Below are positions 26,633-35,626 of a DNA stretch of 64,000 nucleotides, one piece after another. The notes below the pieces were generated by a model. It made no database searches. It saw only the letters and a list, made by a program, of their open reading frames with translations, and was not told the DNA's origin. The stretch's first letter is position 1. Every line of letters starts with the position of its first letter. Source of the DNA: Pseudomonas sp. SST3 (GTDB taxonomy: Bacteria; Pseudomonadota; Gammaproteobacteria; Pseudomonadales; Pseudomonadaceae); assembly GCF_003325755.1 (NCBI RefSeq), contig NZ_QORI02000005.1:124001-188000 (forward strand). The letters run 5' to 3'. The position numbers were made by a program, and so were the translations under genes.

Positions 26633-27534
26633 ATGTCCTGGCATGAGTTGCTTGGTCCGTTGCAACGCCTGCCTGCCCCCGCTGCGCTGGACGACTGGTT
26701 CGCCGAGCTGCTGTCGCGTTGCGCGGGCGGATCCTTCGAGCTGGCCGTGTTGGGTGGGCGTCTGGCGGCGACACCTGGGCTTGCGTTTCTGGCGGGGTAT
26801 CAGTCTGCGCTACGTCGGCTCTGGCCCGCCGCGCCCGAGGGGCTCGGCGCGCTATGTGCCACCGAGAACCGCAAACTGCGCCCGGCCGATATGCAGACCC
26901 GGGTGGATGAGCTGACAATTACCGGCAGCAAGGACTTCGTCACGGCGCTGCGGCGGCCTGGTTATTGGTGCCGGCACGCGACGAGGCTGCGAATGACCGC
27001 CCCAGGCTGAGCCTCTGTGTGGTTGGCTGCGGCGAGCGCGGCGTGCACATTGAAGAAGGCCAGCGGTTACCGTTGATCCCGGACATCGCGCATGGTCGCC
27101 TGCGTCTGGAACAGGCGCCCTGTCGGCGTTTGGCCGGCGATGGCTGGGACGACTACGTCAAGCCCTTCCGCACCCTGGAAGATCTGTATGTCCTGACGGC
27201 GCTTGCCAGTTGGCTCTACGGGGTGGGGCTGGATTGCGGCTGGCCGCAGCGATTGCAGCTTCTGCTGCTGGGTGTGCTGGGTGGGGCGGCGGAGGTTTCG
27301 CGATTATCGTCGGCAGAAGCGGCCACGCACCTGCTGCTGGCTTCGCTCAATCAGCAGTTCGAGGCCTTGGAGAACGATCTGGATGCGGCGCTGGCCAGCG
27401 GCCCCGAATCATGGATGTGCCTATGGCAACGTGACCGTGGTGTGCTGCAGCTGGCGCGCAGTGCCCGCCTCACGCGGCAGGCCAGGGCCGCTGATGTGTT
27501 TGGCCTGAGCCCCGAAGAAGGATTGCGTCCCTGA
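26633..27534 (+). pseudogene. Acyl-CoA-dehydrogenase-like gene, broken by a single-base frameshift
   Basis: Two frames together make one protein. Frame one, from ATG 26633 (AGGAG at 26620-26624), gives MSWHELLGPLQRLP... to LTITGSKDFVT and then runs into an unrelated tail ending at 27010. From about 26947 another frame continues AAAAWLLVPARDE... to the end at 27534. Adding one G in the GG at 26944-26945 would read VTGAAAAWLLVPA, the usual form of the dehydrogenase beta-domain strand, and would give 300 residues. The family call is from the pattern ITGxKxFVTGAxxAxWLLV and is moderately sure. Whether this is a real mutation or a sequence error cannot be told here. It is divergent from olsB. Confidence 0.7.
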
Positions 27535-27600
27535 GCGCAACACGGAGGATCGGCACGGGAACTCTGTGCCGTCGTACGGGACCTATAACAGGCGTGTCGC

Positions 27601-27641
27601 AACGGCACCGGCAATCACCCCCAGAGGGTTAGTGCCGTTTT
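27601..27641 (+). terminator. Possible terminator before clsB
   Basis: Inverted repeat AACGGCAC (27601-27608) and GTGCCGTT (27632-27639), with an inner ACCC/GGGT pair and a short four-T run at 27638-27641. It lies between the broken dehydrogenase gene and clsB and may end the first transcript. Confidence 0.45.
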
Positions 27642-27683
27642 CAAGAATCACGCCACCGAGTGTTCATCAGGACAGGGAGTTCA

Positions 27684-27752
27684 ATGTCTAACCGCTGTAT
27701 CGAAATCCGCACCCTGAGCGCAGCGCCGGCTGCTCGGAGGCGCTTACCGTGA
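27684..27752 (+). CDS. 22-codon leader frame overlapping the clsB start
   Basis: Short frame [22 protein letters not shown] preceded by a good ribosome site, GGGAG. Its TGA (27750-27752) overlaps the clsB GTG at 27749-27751 and abuts the ATG at 27752. It could couple translation to clsB, or it could be the true N-terminus of clsB cut off by a one-base frameshift. Confidence 0.35.
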   Translation: MSNRCIEIRTLSAAPAARRRLP

Positions 27753-28912
27753 TGCTCGCGGGGGAGGTGTTCCCTTGGCGAGATGGTAATCGCTTTCGGT
27801 TGCTGATCGACGGCCCGGCATTCTTTCCACGAATCCTGCAATGCATTGAGGCGGCCGAGCGGCGTGTGGACGTCGAGCTCTATCTGGTCGAGGATGGGCA
27901 ATGTGCGGATTGTCTTATCGATGCGCTGGCGGCCGCTGCCAAGCGGGGCGTGCGAGTGCGCTGTCTGTTCGATGGGTTCGGCTGTTTGGGGTTGGGTCAG
28001 AAGGCGCGACAGCGCTTGACGGACGCCGACGTCGAGCTGCGTCAATACAACCCGTTGAAGCTCCGGCTGAAATTTCGCAACCTGCACCGCGATCACCGGA
28101 AACTGATATTGGTGGACGATGCGTGCTGCTTTGTCGGGGGCGCGGGTGCTACGGATGAGTTCTGGAGCCCAGACAGGCCAGACGAGCACTGGCACGAAGC
28201 AATGGTGGAAATCGCGGGGCCATTGATCGAGGACTGGCGTCGGCTATTCGACGCCCAATGGGCGCTGTGCCTGAAGCGTCGTATCTGGCAGCTGCCACTG
28301 CCACAGCGGCTACCGAAGATTCCAGCCAATCCAGATGCGGGTGAAGGGCTGGGACGGGTTGCCTATTCGGCGGCGCGGCAGCATCGCGACATCCTGCACA
28401 GCCTGTTGAGAAATCTGCAGCGTGCGGAGCGGCGGATCTGGCTGGCAACACCTTATTTTCTGCCCACCGGCAGGGTCCGTCGGGAACTGATGCGTGCGGC
28501 AAGGCGTGGCGTCGAGGTGCGGCTGCTTCTGACCAGCCGCAACACCGATCATCCCTCGGTGCGCTACGCGGGCCAGCGCTACTACCCGAGACTGCTACGG
28601 GCCGGCGTGCGTATTCACGAATATCAGCCACACTTCCTGCACCTGAAAATGGTGCTGGTCGATGACTGGGTGAGCGTGGGTTCCTGCAATTTCGATCATT
28701 GGAACCTGCGCTGGAACCTCGAAGCCAATCTCGAGGCACTGGACAGCTCGTTCAGCACCGCTGTAGCAGAGTGTTTCCAGCGAGACTTTTCACAGAGTCT
28801 CGAGATCGATCTGCAGCAATGGCACGCTCGACCGTTACATCAGCGCATGTATCAGCGAATGTGGGGGCTGCTCGATCGACTGGTGATCAATATATTCAAC
28901 CGAAGCGGCTGA
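27749..28912 (+). CDS. clsB: Cardiolipin synthase B-type phospholipase D family protein
   Basis: Joins phosphatidyl groups to make cardiolipin at the inner membrane. The 387-residue protein has two HKD active sites: HRKLILVDD with His116, and HLKMVLVDD with His298. Each is followed by a Gly/Ser-rich strand (CCFVGGAG and [10 protein letters not shown]). It lacks the N-terminal membrane helices of ClsA, which points to ClsB or a relative. GTG 27749 lies eight bases after GGAGG (27736-27740); ATG 27752 is next. Translation may begin earlier if the preceding 22-codon frame belongs to it. It sits near olsBA, forming a small lipid-synthesis neighbourhood. Confidence 0.88.
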   Translation: MMLAGEVFPWRDGNRFRLLIDGPAFFPRILQCIEAAERRVDVELYLVEDGQCADCLIDALAAAAKRGVRVRCLFDGFGCLGLGQKARQRLTDADVELRQYNPLKLRLKFRNLHRDHRKLILVDDACCFVGGAGATDEFWSPDRPDEHWHEAMVEIAGPLIEDWRRLFDAQWALCLKRRIWQLPLPQRLPKIPANPDAGEGLGRVAYSAARQHRDILHSLLRNLQRAERRIWLATPYFLPTGRVRRELMRAARRGVEVRLLLTSRNTDHPSVRYAGQRYYPRLLRAGVRIHEYQPHFLHLKMVLVDDWVSVGSCNFDHWNLRWNLEANLEALDSSFSTAVAECFQRDFSQSLEIDLQQWHARPLHQRMYQRMWGLLDRLVINIFNRSG

Positions 28913-28964
28913 CCGGCGCTGGCTGATCGGCTGTGGACCATCCACTGACTGGGAGTGTGTTTCG

Positions 28965-29546
28965 ATGGCTGCGAAGAAGATCCTGATGTTGGTCGGCGAT
29001 TACGTCGAAGATTACGAAACCATGGTGCCGTTCCAGGCGCTGCAGATGGTGGGTCACACGGTACATGCCGTCTGCCCCGACAAGAAGGCGGGTGACACGG
29101 TGCGCACCGCGATTCACGACTTTGAGGGCGATCAGACCTACAGTGAGAAACCTGGGCACAATTTCGCGCTGAATTTCGATTTCGCAGCGGTGCGTGCCGA
29201 AGATTACGATGGTCTGGTCGTTCCAGGCGGCCGAGCGCCGGAATACCTGCGCCTGAACGAACAAGTGTGCAACTTGGTGCACGCCTTTGATGAGGCGAAG
29301 AAGCCGATTGCCGCGGTTTGTCACGGTGCTCAGTTGCTCGCCGCTGCGGGTGTACTCGAAGGGCGCGCCTGCAGCGCGTATCCCGCCTGCGCGCCGGAAG
29401 TGAAGCTGGCAGGCGGTGAGTTCGTCGACATCCCGGTCGACCAGGCGCATACCCAGGGCAATCTGGTCACCGCCCCGGCGTGGCCGGCCCATCCTGCCTG
29501 GTTGGCGGCATTTCTGGAGCTGCTCGGTACGCGTATCAGCCTGTAA
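28965..29546 (+). CDS. DJ-1/PfpI superfamily protein
   Basis: Cytoplasmic class-I-amidotransferase-like protein of 193 residues. It has the nucleophile elbow AVCHGAQLL with Cys119, the [11 protein letters not shown] loop, an N-terminal [11 protein letters not shown] with the conserved Glu, and the late [13 protein letters not shown] strand. Members act as proteases, chaperones or glyoxalase/deglycase-type enzymes; the sequence does not decide which. ATG 28965 follows GGGAGTGTG. A strong terminator lies right after it, and it is probably a single gene. Confidence 0.9.
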   Translation: MAAKKILMLVGDYVEDYETMVPFQALQMVGHTVHAVCPDKKAGDTVRTAIHDFEGDQTYSEKPGHNFALNFDFAAVRAEDYDGLVVPGGRAPEYLRLNEQVCNLVHAFDEAKKPIAAVCHGAQLLAAAGVLEGRACSAYPACAPEVKLAGGEFVDIPVDQAHTQGNLVTAPAWPAHPAWLAAFLELLGTRISL

Positions 29547-29562
29547 CATAGCGCTCCGCTCG

Positions 29563-29590
29563 AAGGCCCGCCTTTCGGTGGGCCTTTTTT
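29563..29590 (+). terminator. Rho-independent terminator after the DJ-1/PfpI gene
   Basis: Ten-bp stem between AAGGCCCGCC (29563-29572) and GGTGGGCCTT (29577-29586), four-base loop TTTC, one G-U pair, then a run of six Ts to 29590. Confidence 0.92.
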
Positions 29591-29632
29591 CATCCCATCA
29601 ATCACTGCTGGCGTCTAGCCGCCGAGACCACC

Positions 29633-29854
29633 ATGACCCAAGCCAAAGACCCGCTGCACGGCATGACTCTGGAGTCGATTCTTGTCGCGCTCCAGGCGCA
29701 CTATGGTTGGGATGGCCTGGCCGAGCGAGTCGATATCCGTTGCTTCAAGAGCGACCCGAGCATCAAATCGAGCCTGACATTCCTGCGCAAGACGCCGTGG
29801 GCGCGGGCGAAGGTAGAGGAGCTGTTCGTCCAGCTGTGCCGCTCGAAGGCTTGA
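29633..29854 (+). CDS. VF530 family (DUF2132) small protein
   Basis: A 73-residue protein with the full family signature: [28 protein letters not shown] and [26 protein letters not shown]. The family was defined by a structure from Vibrio fischeri and is thought to bind DNA; the physiological role is unknown. ATG 29633 has only a weak ribosome site. The next gene converges on it with a shared terminator between. Confidence 0.88.
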   Translation: MTQAKDPLHGMTLESILVALQAHYGWDGLAERVDIRCFKSDPSIKSSLTFLRKTPWARAKVEELFVQLCRSKA

Positions 29855-29917
29855 AAAACTATACATCGCGCCGCACGGGATGCTTGATGGACCTTTGAGA
29901 GTGGCACTGAACGCAAT

Positions 29918-29945
29918 AAAAAAGCCCGGCACTGAGCCGGGCTTT
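29918..29945 (-). terminator. Terminator of the fumarase gene, possibly bidirectional
   Basis: Stem AAAGCCCGGC (29921-29930) and GCCGGGCTTT (29936-29945), five-base loop, with an A run at 29918-29923 that becomes a U tract on the minus strand. It lies 17 bases beyond the fumarase stop and may also serve the VF530 gene. Confidence 0.9.
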
Positions 29946-29961
29946 GTCGTTCAACAGCCGG

Positions 29962-31485
29962 TTACTGCACTTCGACCGCCAGGCTGTCGGCGATCTTCTT
30001 CTGCCAGATCGCCGGACCGGTGATGTGCACCGACTCGCCGTTGGCATCCACCGCGACGGTGACTGGCATGTCCTTCACTTCGAACTCGTAGATGGCTTCC
30101 ATGCCGAGCTCGGCGAAGGCTAGCACCTTAGACTTCTTGATCGCCTGGGCGACCAGGTAGGCGGCGCCGCCGACGGCCATCAAATAGACGGCCTTGTTGT
30201 CCTTGATCGCGTCGATGGCGATCGGGCCGCGCTCGGACTTGCCGATCATGCCCAGCAGGCCAGTGCTTTCCAGGATCTGCCGAGTGAACTTGTCCATGCG
30301 GGTGGCGGTAGTCGGACCAGCCGGACCGACCACTTCGTCACCGACCGGATCGACCGGGCCGACGTAGTAGATGAAGCGGCCCTTGAGGTCTACCGGCAGC
30401 TCTTCGCCCTTGTTCAGCATATCGACCATGCGCTTGTGCGCGGCGTCGCGGCCGGTGAGCATCTTGCCGTTGAGCAGGACGGTTTCGCCCGGCTTCCAGC
30501 TCTGCACGTCTTCCGGGGTGAGGGTGTCGAGGTTGACGCGGCGCGCGCTTGGGCCGGCTTCCCAGACGATTTCCGGGTAGGCATCCAGCGGCGGCGGGGT
30601 GAGCTCGGCAGGGCCGGAGCCGTCCAGCACGAAGTGTGCGTGGCGGGTGGCGGCGCAGTTGGGGATCATGCACACCGGCAAGGATGCGGCATGGGTCGGG
30701 TAATCCATGATCTTCACATCGAGTACTGTGGTCAGGCCGCCGAGGCCCTGCGCGCCGATACCCAGCTGGTTGACCTTCTCGAACAGCTCCAGGCGCAGCT
30801 CTTCGATGCGGTTCTGCGGGCCGCGGGCTTTCAGCTCATGAATGTCGATGGACTCCATCAGCACTTCCTTGGCCATCACCGCGGCCTTTTCGGCGGTACC
30901 GCCGATGCCGATGCCGAGCATGCCCGGCGGACACCAGCCAGCCCCCATGGTCGGAACGGTCTTGAGCACCCAGTCAACGATGGAATCGGACGGGTTGAGC
31001 ATGGCCATCTTCGACTTGTTCTCCGAACCGCCGCCCTTGGCTGCCACGTCCACTTCGACCTTGTCGCCGGGAACGATGGAGTAGTGGATCACCGCTGGGG
31101 TGTTGTCCTTGGTGTTCTTGCGGGAACCGGCGGGGTCGGCCAGGATCGAAGCTCGCAGGACATTTTCCGGCAGGTTGTAGGCACGGCGAACGCCTTCGTT
31201 AATCATGTCGTCCAGACTCATGGTTGCGCCGTCCCAGCGCACGTCCATGCCCACGCGCACGAATACAGTGACGATGCCTGTGTCCTGGCAGATCGGCCGA
31301 TGGCCGGTTGCGCACATCCGCGAGTTGATTAGGATTTGCGCCATGGAATCGCGCGCTGCCGGCGACTCTTCGCGCAGATAGGCCTCGTGCATGGCCTGGA
31401 TGAAGTCGACAGGATGGTAATAGGAGATGAACTGCAAAGCGTCTGCAACGCTTTGTATCAGGTCGTCTTGCTTGATCACGGTCAT
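29962..31485 (-). CDS. Class I fumarate hydratase (iron-sulfur)
   Basis: Interconverts fumarate and malate in the TCA cycle using an oxygen-sensitive 4Fe-4S cluster. The 507-residue protein is a fused alpha-beta class I enzyme: the alpha part (about residues 1-290) has GHRPICQDTGIV, AKGGGSENKS and the GIGIGGTAEKA segment, and the beta part (about 330-500) has VGPAGPTTATRMD and the AVYLMAVGGAAYL strand. Cysteines in RMCATGHRPICQD, GAGWCPPG and PNCAATRH are candidates for the cluster. It is divergent from the SadC-like gene. In my memory of P. aeruginosa the same neighbours occur at PA4333-PA4329. Confidence 0.94.
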   Translation of the reverse strand: MTVIKQDDLIQSVADALQFISYYHPVDFIQAMHEAYLREESPAARDSMAQILINSRMCATGHRPICQDTGIVTVFVRVGMDVRWDGATMSLDDMINEGVRRAYNLPENVLRASILADPAGSRKNTKDNTPAVIHYSIVPGDKVEVDVAAKGGGSENKSKMAMLNPSDSIVDWVLKTVPTMGAGWCPPGMLGIGIGGTAEKAAVMAKEVLMESIDIHELKARGPQNRIEELRLELFEKVNQLGIGAQGLGGLTTVLDVKIMDYPTHAASLPVCMIPNCAATRHAHFVLDGSGPAELTPPPLDAYPEIVWEAGPSARRVNLDTLTPEDVQSWKPGETVLLNGKMLTGRDAAHKRMVDMLNKGEELPVDLKGRFIYYVGPVDPVGDEVVGPAGPTTATRMDKFTRQILESTGLLGMIGKSERGPIAIDAIKDNKAVYLMAVGGAAYLVAQAIKKSKVLAFAELGMEAIYEFEVKDMPVTVAVDANGESVHITGPAIWQKKIADSLAVEVQ

Positions 31486-31821
31486 GCAGCGCGTCCTCTT
31501 GGCGGGGCGGAGACAAGGCGCGCCGAGAAGGCAACCGACGCGCTCAGGTTAAAAAGGCGCGGCAGTATAACCCGCCGTGACGCAGTGGACACAGGCGGAC
31601 CAAGGTGAAGGGATGCAGACAAAAACAGACGCGGCCCAACCGTTGGGGAACGAAGATGCCCGTGAGCTTTGCGCTGGCGCAAAGCTCATGAAAGCCGCTG
31701 TGGTGGAGATCGACAAAGCGGCCGCCATCGAGCGTGCTGAGAATTTGCGGCCGTACCGATGTGGCTGCTTATGGGCTTTTTTCGACGGTCGGCGTAAAGT
31801 GCGTCGAATTGCCACTATGGG
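31486..31821. promoter_or_regulatory. Divergent intergenic region between fumarase and the SadC-like gene
   Basis: The 336 bases should hold both promoters. The main structure is a near-perfect 26-base palindrome at 31663-31688, listed separately. Short frames on both strands lack ribosome sites and family resemblance, so I call no gene. Confidence 0.5.
31663..31688. promoter_or_regulatory. 26-base palindrome upstream of the SadC-like gene
   Basis: Perfect 12-bp arms TGAGCTTTGCGC (31663-31674) and GCGCAAAGCTCA (31677-31688) around TG. It could be an operator for a dimeric regulator or a cruciform/terminator-like stem; the two-base centre is too small for an ordinary RNA loop, which favours a protein-binding site. 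Confidence 0.45.
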
Positions 31822-32961
31822 ATGGATTCCATGCGCATGATTCGTGACGAGAGCGATCAGCAGGCGCTTCAGCAGTTGGTGATGAAACGTTTTGGCATGG
31901 CTGCCGGAACCTACTGTCTTGCCTTGTTGCTGACCTGGGTCACGGTTGCCGGTGGCTTCTACCTGGCCTCGCTAGACACCGCGGTAATCGGCTCGGTGTT
32001 GATTCTGGCGTGCCAGTTGGTGTTCTTCGGAATCTTTTATCAGGGCTACAACCTGCGTTTTCGCGATCCCAGCCTGACCGAGCCGCAGGTGCTGGTGGCG
32101 CTGGTCTGGTTGACCTTTTTTCTGTTCAATCTCGGCGATAATCGCGGCTCGCTGCTGGTGCTTTATGTGCTGGTGCTGATGTTTGCGGTGTTCCTTCCGC
32201 CGAAGATCTTCGTCCGCTACGCTGTGCTGGCGCTGCTCAGCTTCGTCGGCATGTCGCTGTTCGATGCGCAGCGAGGGCATCTGGCGGATCCGCAGGCCGC
32301 GCTACTGCAGACCGGTGTGTTGCTGGTGACTCTGCTCTGGATGTGTCTGTTTGTCGGATATGTATACAGGCTGCGTCAGCGCATGCGTCAGCGGCGTTTC
32401 GCGCTGCAGGCACATCAGGAAACGCTGCGCGGAATGATGCGGCAACTGGAAGATCTGGCCTCCACCGATGAGCTGACAGGTTTGTACAACCGACGATATT
32501 TTCTCCGGCGGGCCGAGGCGGAACTGAGTCGGCTGCGAGCGGGGCACCAGTCTGGCCTCGCCCTGATCGACCTCGACCATTTCAAGCGGATCAACGATCA
32601 GCATGGTCACGCCACCGGTGATCGAGTGTTGCAGGCCTTCGCTTCGGTGGCTCGGTCATGCCTGCGCGACGGCGATATTCTTGCGCGCTATGGCGGTGAG
32701 GAATTCGTCCTGCTGTTGCCGCACACCGATGCCGAGCAATTCAGCGCCTGTTGCGAGCGGCTGCGTGAGGCGTTCGCCGCTGCCCAGCCGCTGGACGTGC
32801 AGCTGCAGGCGGGGCATCTCAGCTTATCGGTGGGCCTGACGCTGCTCAATGCCGGCGATGGGCTGGACGAGTCCCTGCAGCGCGCCGACGAGGCGCTGTA
32901 TCGGGCCAAGGACAGTGGCCGCAATCGCTGTGAGGCGAGCTGGGCGATGGCCGATGCCTGA
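31822..32961 (+). CDS. sadC: Membrane-bound diguanylate cyclase, SadC-like
   Basis: Makes cyclic-di-GMP from two GTP at the inner membrane. The 379 residues hold about six hydrophobic helices in the first 190, a short coiled stretch (RQRMRQRRFALQAHQETLRGMMRQLEDLA) and a GGDEF domain with an intact active site GGEEF at 291-295. An inhibitory-site RDGD lies five residues before GGEEF, so product inhibition is expected. In P. aeruginosa SadC (PA4332) sits between the same fumarase and ferredoxin-reductase genes and promotes surface attachment; the present protein is shorter. ATG 31822 has no clear ribosome site, and ATG 31831 may be the real start. Its end overlaps the next gene by eight bases. 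Confidence 0.85.
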   Translation: MDSMRMIRDESDQQALQQLVMKRFGMAAGTYCLALLLTWVTVAGGFYLASLDTAVIGSVLILACQLVFFGIFYQGYNLRFRDPSLTEPQVLVALVWLTFFLFNLGDNRGSLLVLYVLVLMFAVFLPPKIFVRYAVLALLSFVGMSLFDAQRGHLADPQAALLQTGVLLVTLLWMCLFVGYVYRLRQRMRQRRFALQAHQETLRGMMRQLEDLASTDELTGLYNRRYFLRRAEAELSRLRAGHQSGLALIDLDHFKRINDQHGHATGDRVLQAFASVARSCLRDGDILARYGGEEFVLLLPHTDAEQFSACCERLREAFAAAQPLDVQLQAGHLSLSVGLTLLNAGDGLDESLQRADEALYRAKDSGRNRCEASWAMADA

Positions 32962-33895
32962 TATCACCCATGGGGCTCGGTGCTGGACAGTGGGAGAGGG
33001 CAGCAATCTGCTCGATGCGCTCAACGGCGCAGGCCTGAATGTGCCTTACAGCTGCCGAGCGGGCAGCTGTCATGCCTGTCTGGTGCGGTGCTTGGAAGGT
33101 GAGCCGCAGGACGCTCGACCAGATGCACTCGAAAGGGGCCGGCGAATGCAGGGCTGGAGACTCGCCTGCCAATGCCGAGTGACCGAAGACCTCCGCGTTG
33201 CGGTATTCGATCCCGAGCGAGAGGGGCTTCCGGCGCGAGTGGAGGCGCTCGACTGGCTCGGCGAAGAAATATTGCGATTGCGGCTGATGCCCGAGCGGCC
33301 TTTGCGCTATCGCGCCGGCCAGCACGTGCTGTTATGGAGCGACGGCGGCGTCGCGCGGCCATATTCGCTGGCGAGCTTGCCGGTCGAGGAGGCCTGGCTC
33401 GAGTTCCACCTCGATTGTTCCCGGCCCGGTGCCTTCAGCAAGGCAGCGCGCGAATTGACCATCGGCGATAGCCTGCGTCTCGGACCGCTGCATGGTGGTG
33501 CCTTACGTTACGAACCAGAGTGGCAGGGGCGACCGTTATTGTTGTTGGCTGCCGGCACCGGGCTTGCGCCGCTCTGGAGCGTTCTGCGAGAAGCGTTGCG
33601 GCAGGGACATACCGGGCCGATTCGGCTGCTGCATTTCTGTCGAGGCGAGTCTTACCTGCGCGCGCCGCTGGAGCATCTCGCCGGCTTGTACGCAAACCTG
33701 AGCGTCGAACTGATCGACCGGCACCAGATGCAACATCGTCTGCAATCGCTGCGGATAGCGTCGCGTCAGGAATTTGCCTTGGTCTGTGGGTCGGGCGCCT
33801 TTGTCGATGACTGCGCCAAGCGCCTGTTCCTGGCAGGTATCTCCAGGGGGCAGATACTGAGCGACGTCTTCGTGGCGCGCGATACTGGAGCCTGA
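32954..33895 (+). CDS. Ferredoxin reductase with N-terminal 2Fe-2S domain
   Basis: Flavin oxidoreductase passing electrons between NAD(P)H, FAD and a built-in iron-sulfur cluster. In 313 residues the N-terminal ferredoxin domain has CRAGSCHACLVRC and a later ACQC cysteine pattern, followed by an FAD domain with RPYSLAS near residue 135 and an NAD domain with LLLLAAGTGLAPLWSVLRE near 195 and ALVCGSG near 275. ATG 32954 overlaps the end of the SadC-like gene by eight bases, so the two are translationally coupled. The oxygenase or other partner is unknown, and why it is coupled to a cyclase is unexplained. Confidence 0.9.
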   Translation: MPDITHGARCWTVGEGSNLLDALNGAGLNVPYSCRAGSCHACLVRCLEGEPQDARPDALERGRRMQGWRLACQCRVTEDLRVAVFDPEREGLPARVEALDWLGEEILRLRLMPERPLRYRAGQHVLLWSDGGVARPYSLASLPVEEAWLEFHLDCSRPGAFSKAARELTIGDSLRLGPLHGGALRYEPEWQGRPLLLLAAGTGLAPLWSVLREALRQGHTGPIRLLHFCRGESYLRAPLEHLAGLYANLSVELIDRHQMQHRLQSLRIASRQEFALVCGSGAFVDDCAKRLFLAGISRGQILSDVFVARDTGA

Positions 33896-34001
33896 CGAGG
33901 CGCAGGACGCGCCGGCTCGGTGAAGGGAATCGATAGTTCGGGAATACACCGGATCGCTAGAAAGCATGGCCCATGCAGGCCATGCCCTCCGGCACTCACT
34001 G

Positions 34002-35453
34002 TCAGGTCAGTGAATCGCCAACGCGCAGGATCTTCATGGTGTTGGTGCCACCGGTGCCGTGATAGGTGTCGCCCTTGGTCAGGATCACCCAGTCGCCGAT
34101 GTTGACGATGTTGCGCTTGAGCAGCTCATCCACCGCCGCCTGGCTAACCTTGTCGGCGGGCAATGAGGCCGGGTCGAACGGGATGGTCTGCACGCCGCGG
34201 AACATGGCGACGCGTGCCTGGGTCTCGCGATGGGGAGAGTAGGCGAAGATGGGTACCGAGGAGCGAATACGAGACATGATCAGCGGGGTATAGCCGCTTT
34301 CGGTCAGGCTGATGATCGCCTTCACGCCGGGGAAATGGTTGGCGGTGTACATCGCTGCCAGCGCCGTGCTCTCGTCACTGCGCTCGAAGCGCTGGCCCAG
34401 GCGGTGACCGGACTTGATGCTGGTCGGATGCTTCTCGGCGCCGACGCAGACGCGTGCCATCGCCTTGATTGCCTCGATCGGGTACTCGCCGGCGGCGCTT
34501 TCGGCCGACAGCATGACCGCATCGGTGTAGTCCAGAACGGCGTTGGCTACATCGGAAACCTCGGCGCGGGTCGGCATCGGGTTCTGGATCATCGACTCCA
34601 TCATCTGGGTGGCGGTGATCACTACCTTGTTGTTGCGGCGTGCATGAAGAATGATTTTCTTCTGGATGCCCACCAGCTCGGCATCGCCAATTTCAACGCC
34701 CAGATCGCCACGCGCGACCATTACGCCGTCGCTGGCACGGATCAGGCCGTCGAGCGCCTCATCATCGGCGACCGCTTCGGCGCGCTCGATCTTGGCGATC
34801 AGCCAGGCGCTGGAGCCAGCTTCGTCGCGCAGGCGGCGGGCCAGTTCCATGTCGGCGGCATCGCGCGGGAAGGAGACGGCGAGGTAGTCCAGGTTCATTT
34901 CAGCAGCCAGCTTGATGTCAGCCTTGTCCTTGGCGGTCAGTGCTGGCGCGGTCAAACCGCCTCCGCGGCGGTTGATGCCCTTGTTGTCCGACAGCGGTCC
35001 GCCTATCAATACCGTGCAATGCAGTTCGTCTGCCGTGGTGCTGTCGACGCGCATGACCACGCGGCCATCGTCGAGCAGCAGCTCATCGCCCACGCTGCAG
35101 TCCTTGACCAGGTCGGGATAATCGATGCCCACCACCTCTTGCGTACCGGCATCACGCGGGTGGGTGACGGAGAAGCGGAAGTTGTCACCTTCGGCCAGTT
35201 CAATGCGCTTGTTGGTGAACTTGGCGATACGGATCTTTGGCCCCTGCAGGTCGCCCAGCAACGCGACGAAGCGGCCATGCTTTGCGGCGATGTCCCGTAC
35301 CAACTGGGCCCGGGCGCGGTGCTCGTCCGGTGCGCCGTGGGAAAAATTCAGGCGCGCTACATCGAGCCCGGCCAGAATCATTTTCTCCAGCACGTCCGGC
35401 GAACTACTGGCAGGCCCCAGAGTGGCGACGATTTTGGTACGGCGCGAGATCAT
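34002..35453 (-). CDS. pykA: Pyruvate kinase
   Basis: Transfers phosphate from phosphoenolpyruvate to ADP. The 483-residue protein starts SRRTKIVATLGPASSSPDVLEKMI and has the active-site segment WLIAKIERAEAV with the catalytic Lys, MVARGDLGVEI, and the allosteric C-terminal domain. ATG 35453 is used because AAGGAGC precedes it and homologues start here; the frame opens 19 codons earlier. Gene order resembles P. aeruginosa PA4329, which supports PykA over PykF. Confidence 0.94.
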   Translation of the reverse strand: MISRRTKIVATLGPASSSPDVLEKMILAGLDVARLNFSHGAPDEHRARAQLVRDIAAKHGRFVALLGDLQGPKIRIAKFTNKRIELAEGDNFRFSVTHPRDAGTQEVVGIDYPDLVKDCSVGDELLLDDGRVVMRVDSTTADELHCTVLIGGPLSDNKGINRRGGGLTAPALTAKDKADIKLAAEMNLDYLAVSFPRDAADMELARRLRDEAGSSAWLIAKIERAEAVADDEALDGLIRASDGVMVARGDLGVEIGDAELVGIQKKIILHARRNNKVVITATQMMESMIQNPMPTRAEVSDVANAVLDYTDAVMLSAESAAGEYPIEAIKAMARVCVGAEKHPTSIKSGHRLGQRFERSDESTALAAMYTANHFPGVKAIISLTESGYTPLIMSRIRSSVPIFAYSPHRETQARVAMFRGVQTIPFDPASLPADKVSQAAVDELLKRNIVNIGDWVILTKGDTYHGTGGTNTMKILRVGDSLT

Positions 35454-35626
35454 TAAATGCTCCTTTTTCAGAATGGTCCGGAGGCTACTATGCCGTGCGG
35501 CTGTAGTCATCGTTGGCCTGCACTACTCTTTTGCGTGGCTCGAAGGGTGCCAGTTACCGTCCATGCGGCGAATGGGTTGCAGTTTTTGCGACCGTGGTCG
35601 ATAAGCCGATATCGGAGGATCTACCC

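Noticed and set aside
31577..31840. 87-codon frame in the fumarase-sadC gap
   Set aside because: It has no ribosome site and spans the large palindrome.
34230..35456. 408-codon plus-strand frame
   Set aside because: Antisense to pykA; composition reflects the codon bias of the real gene.
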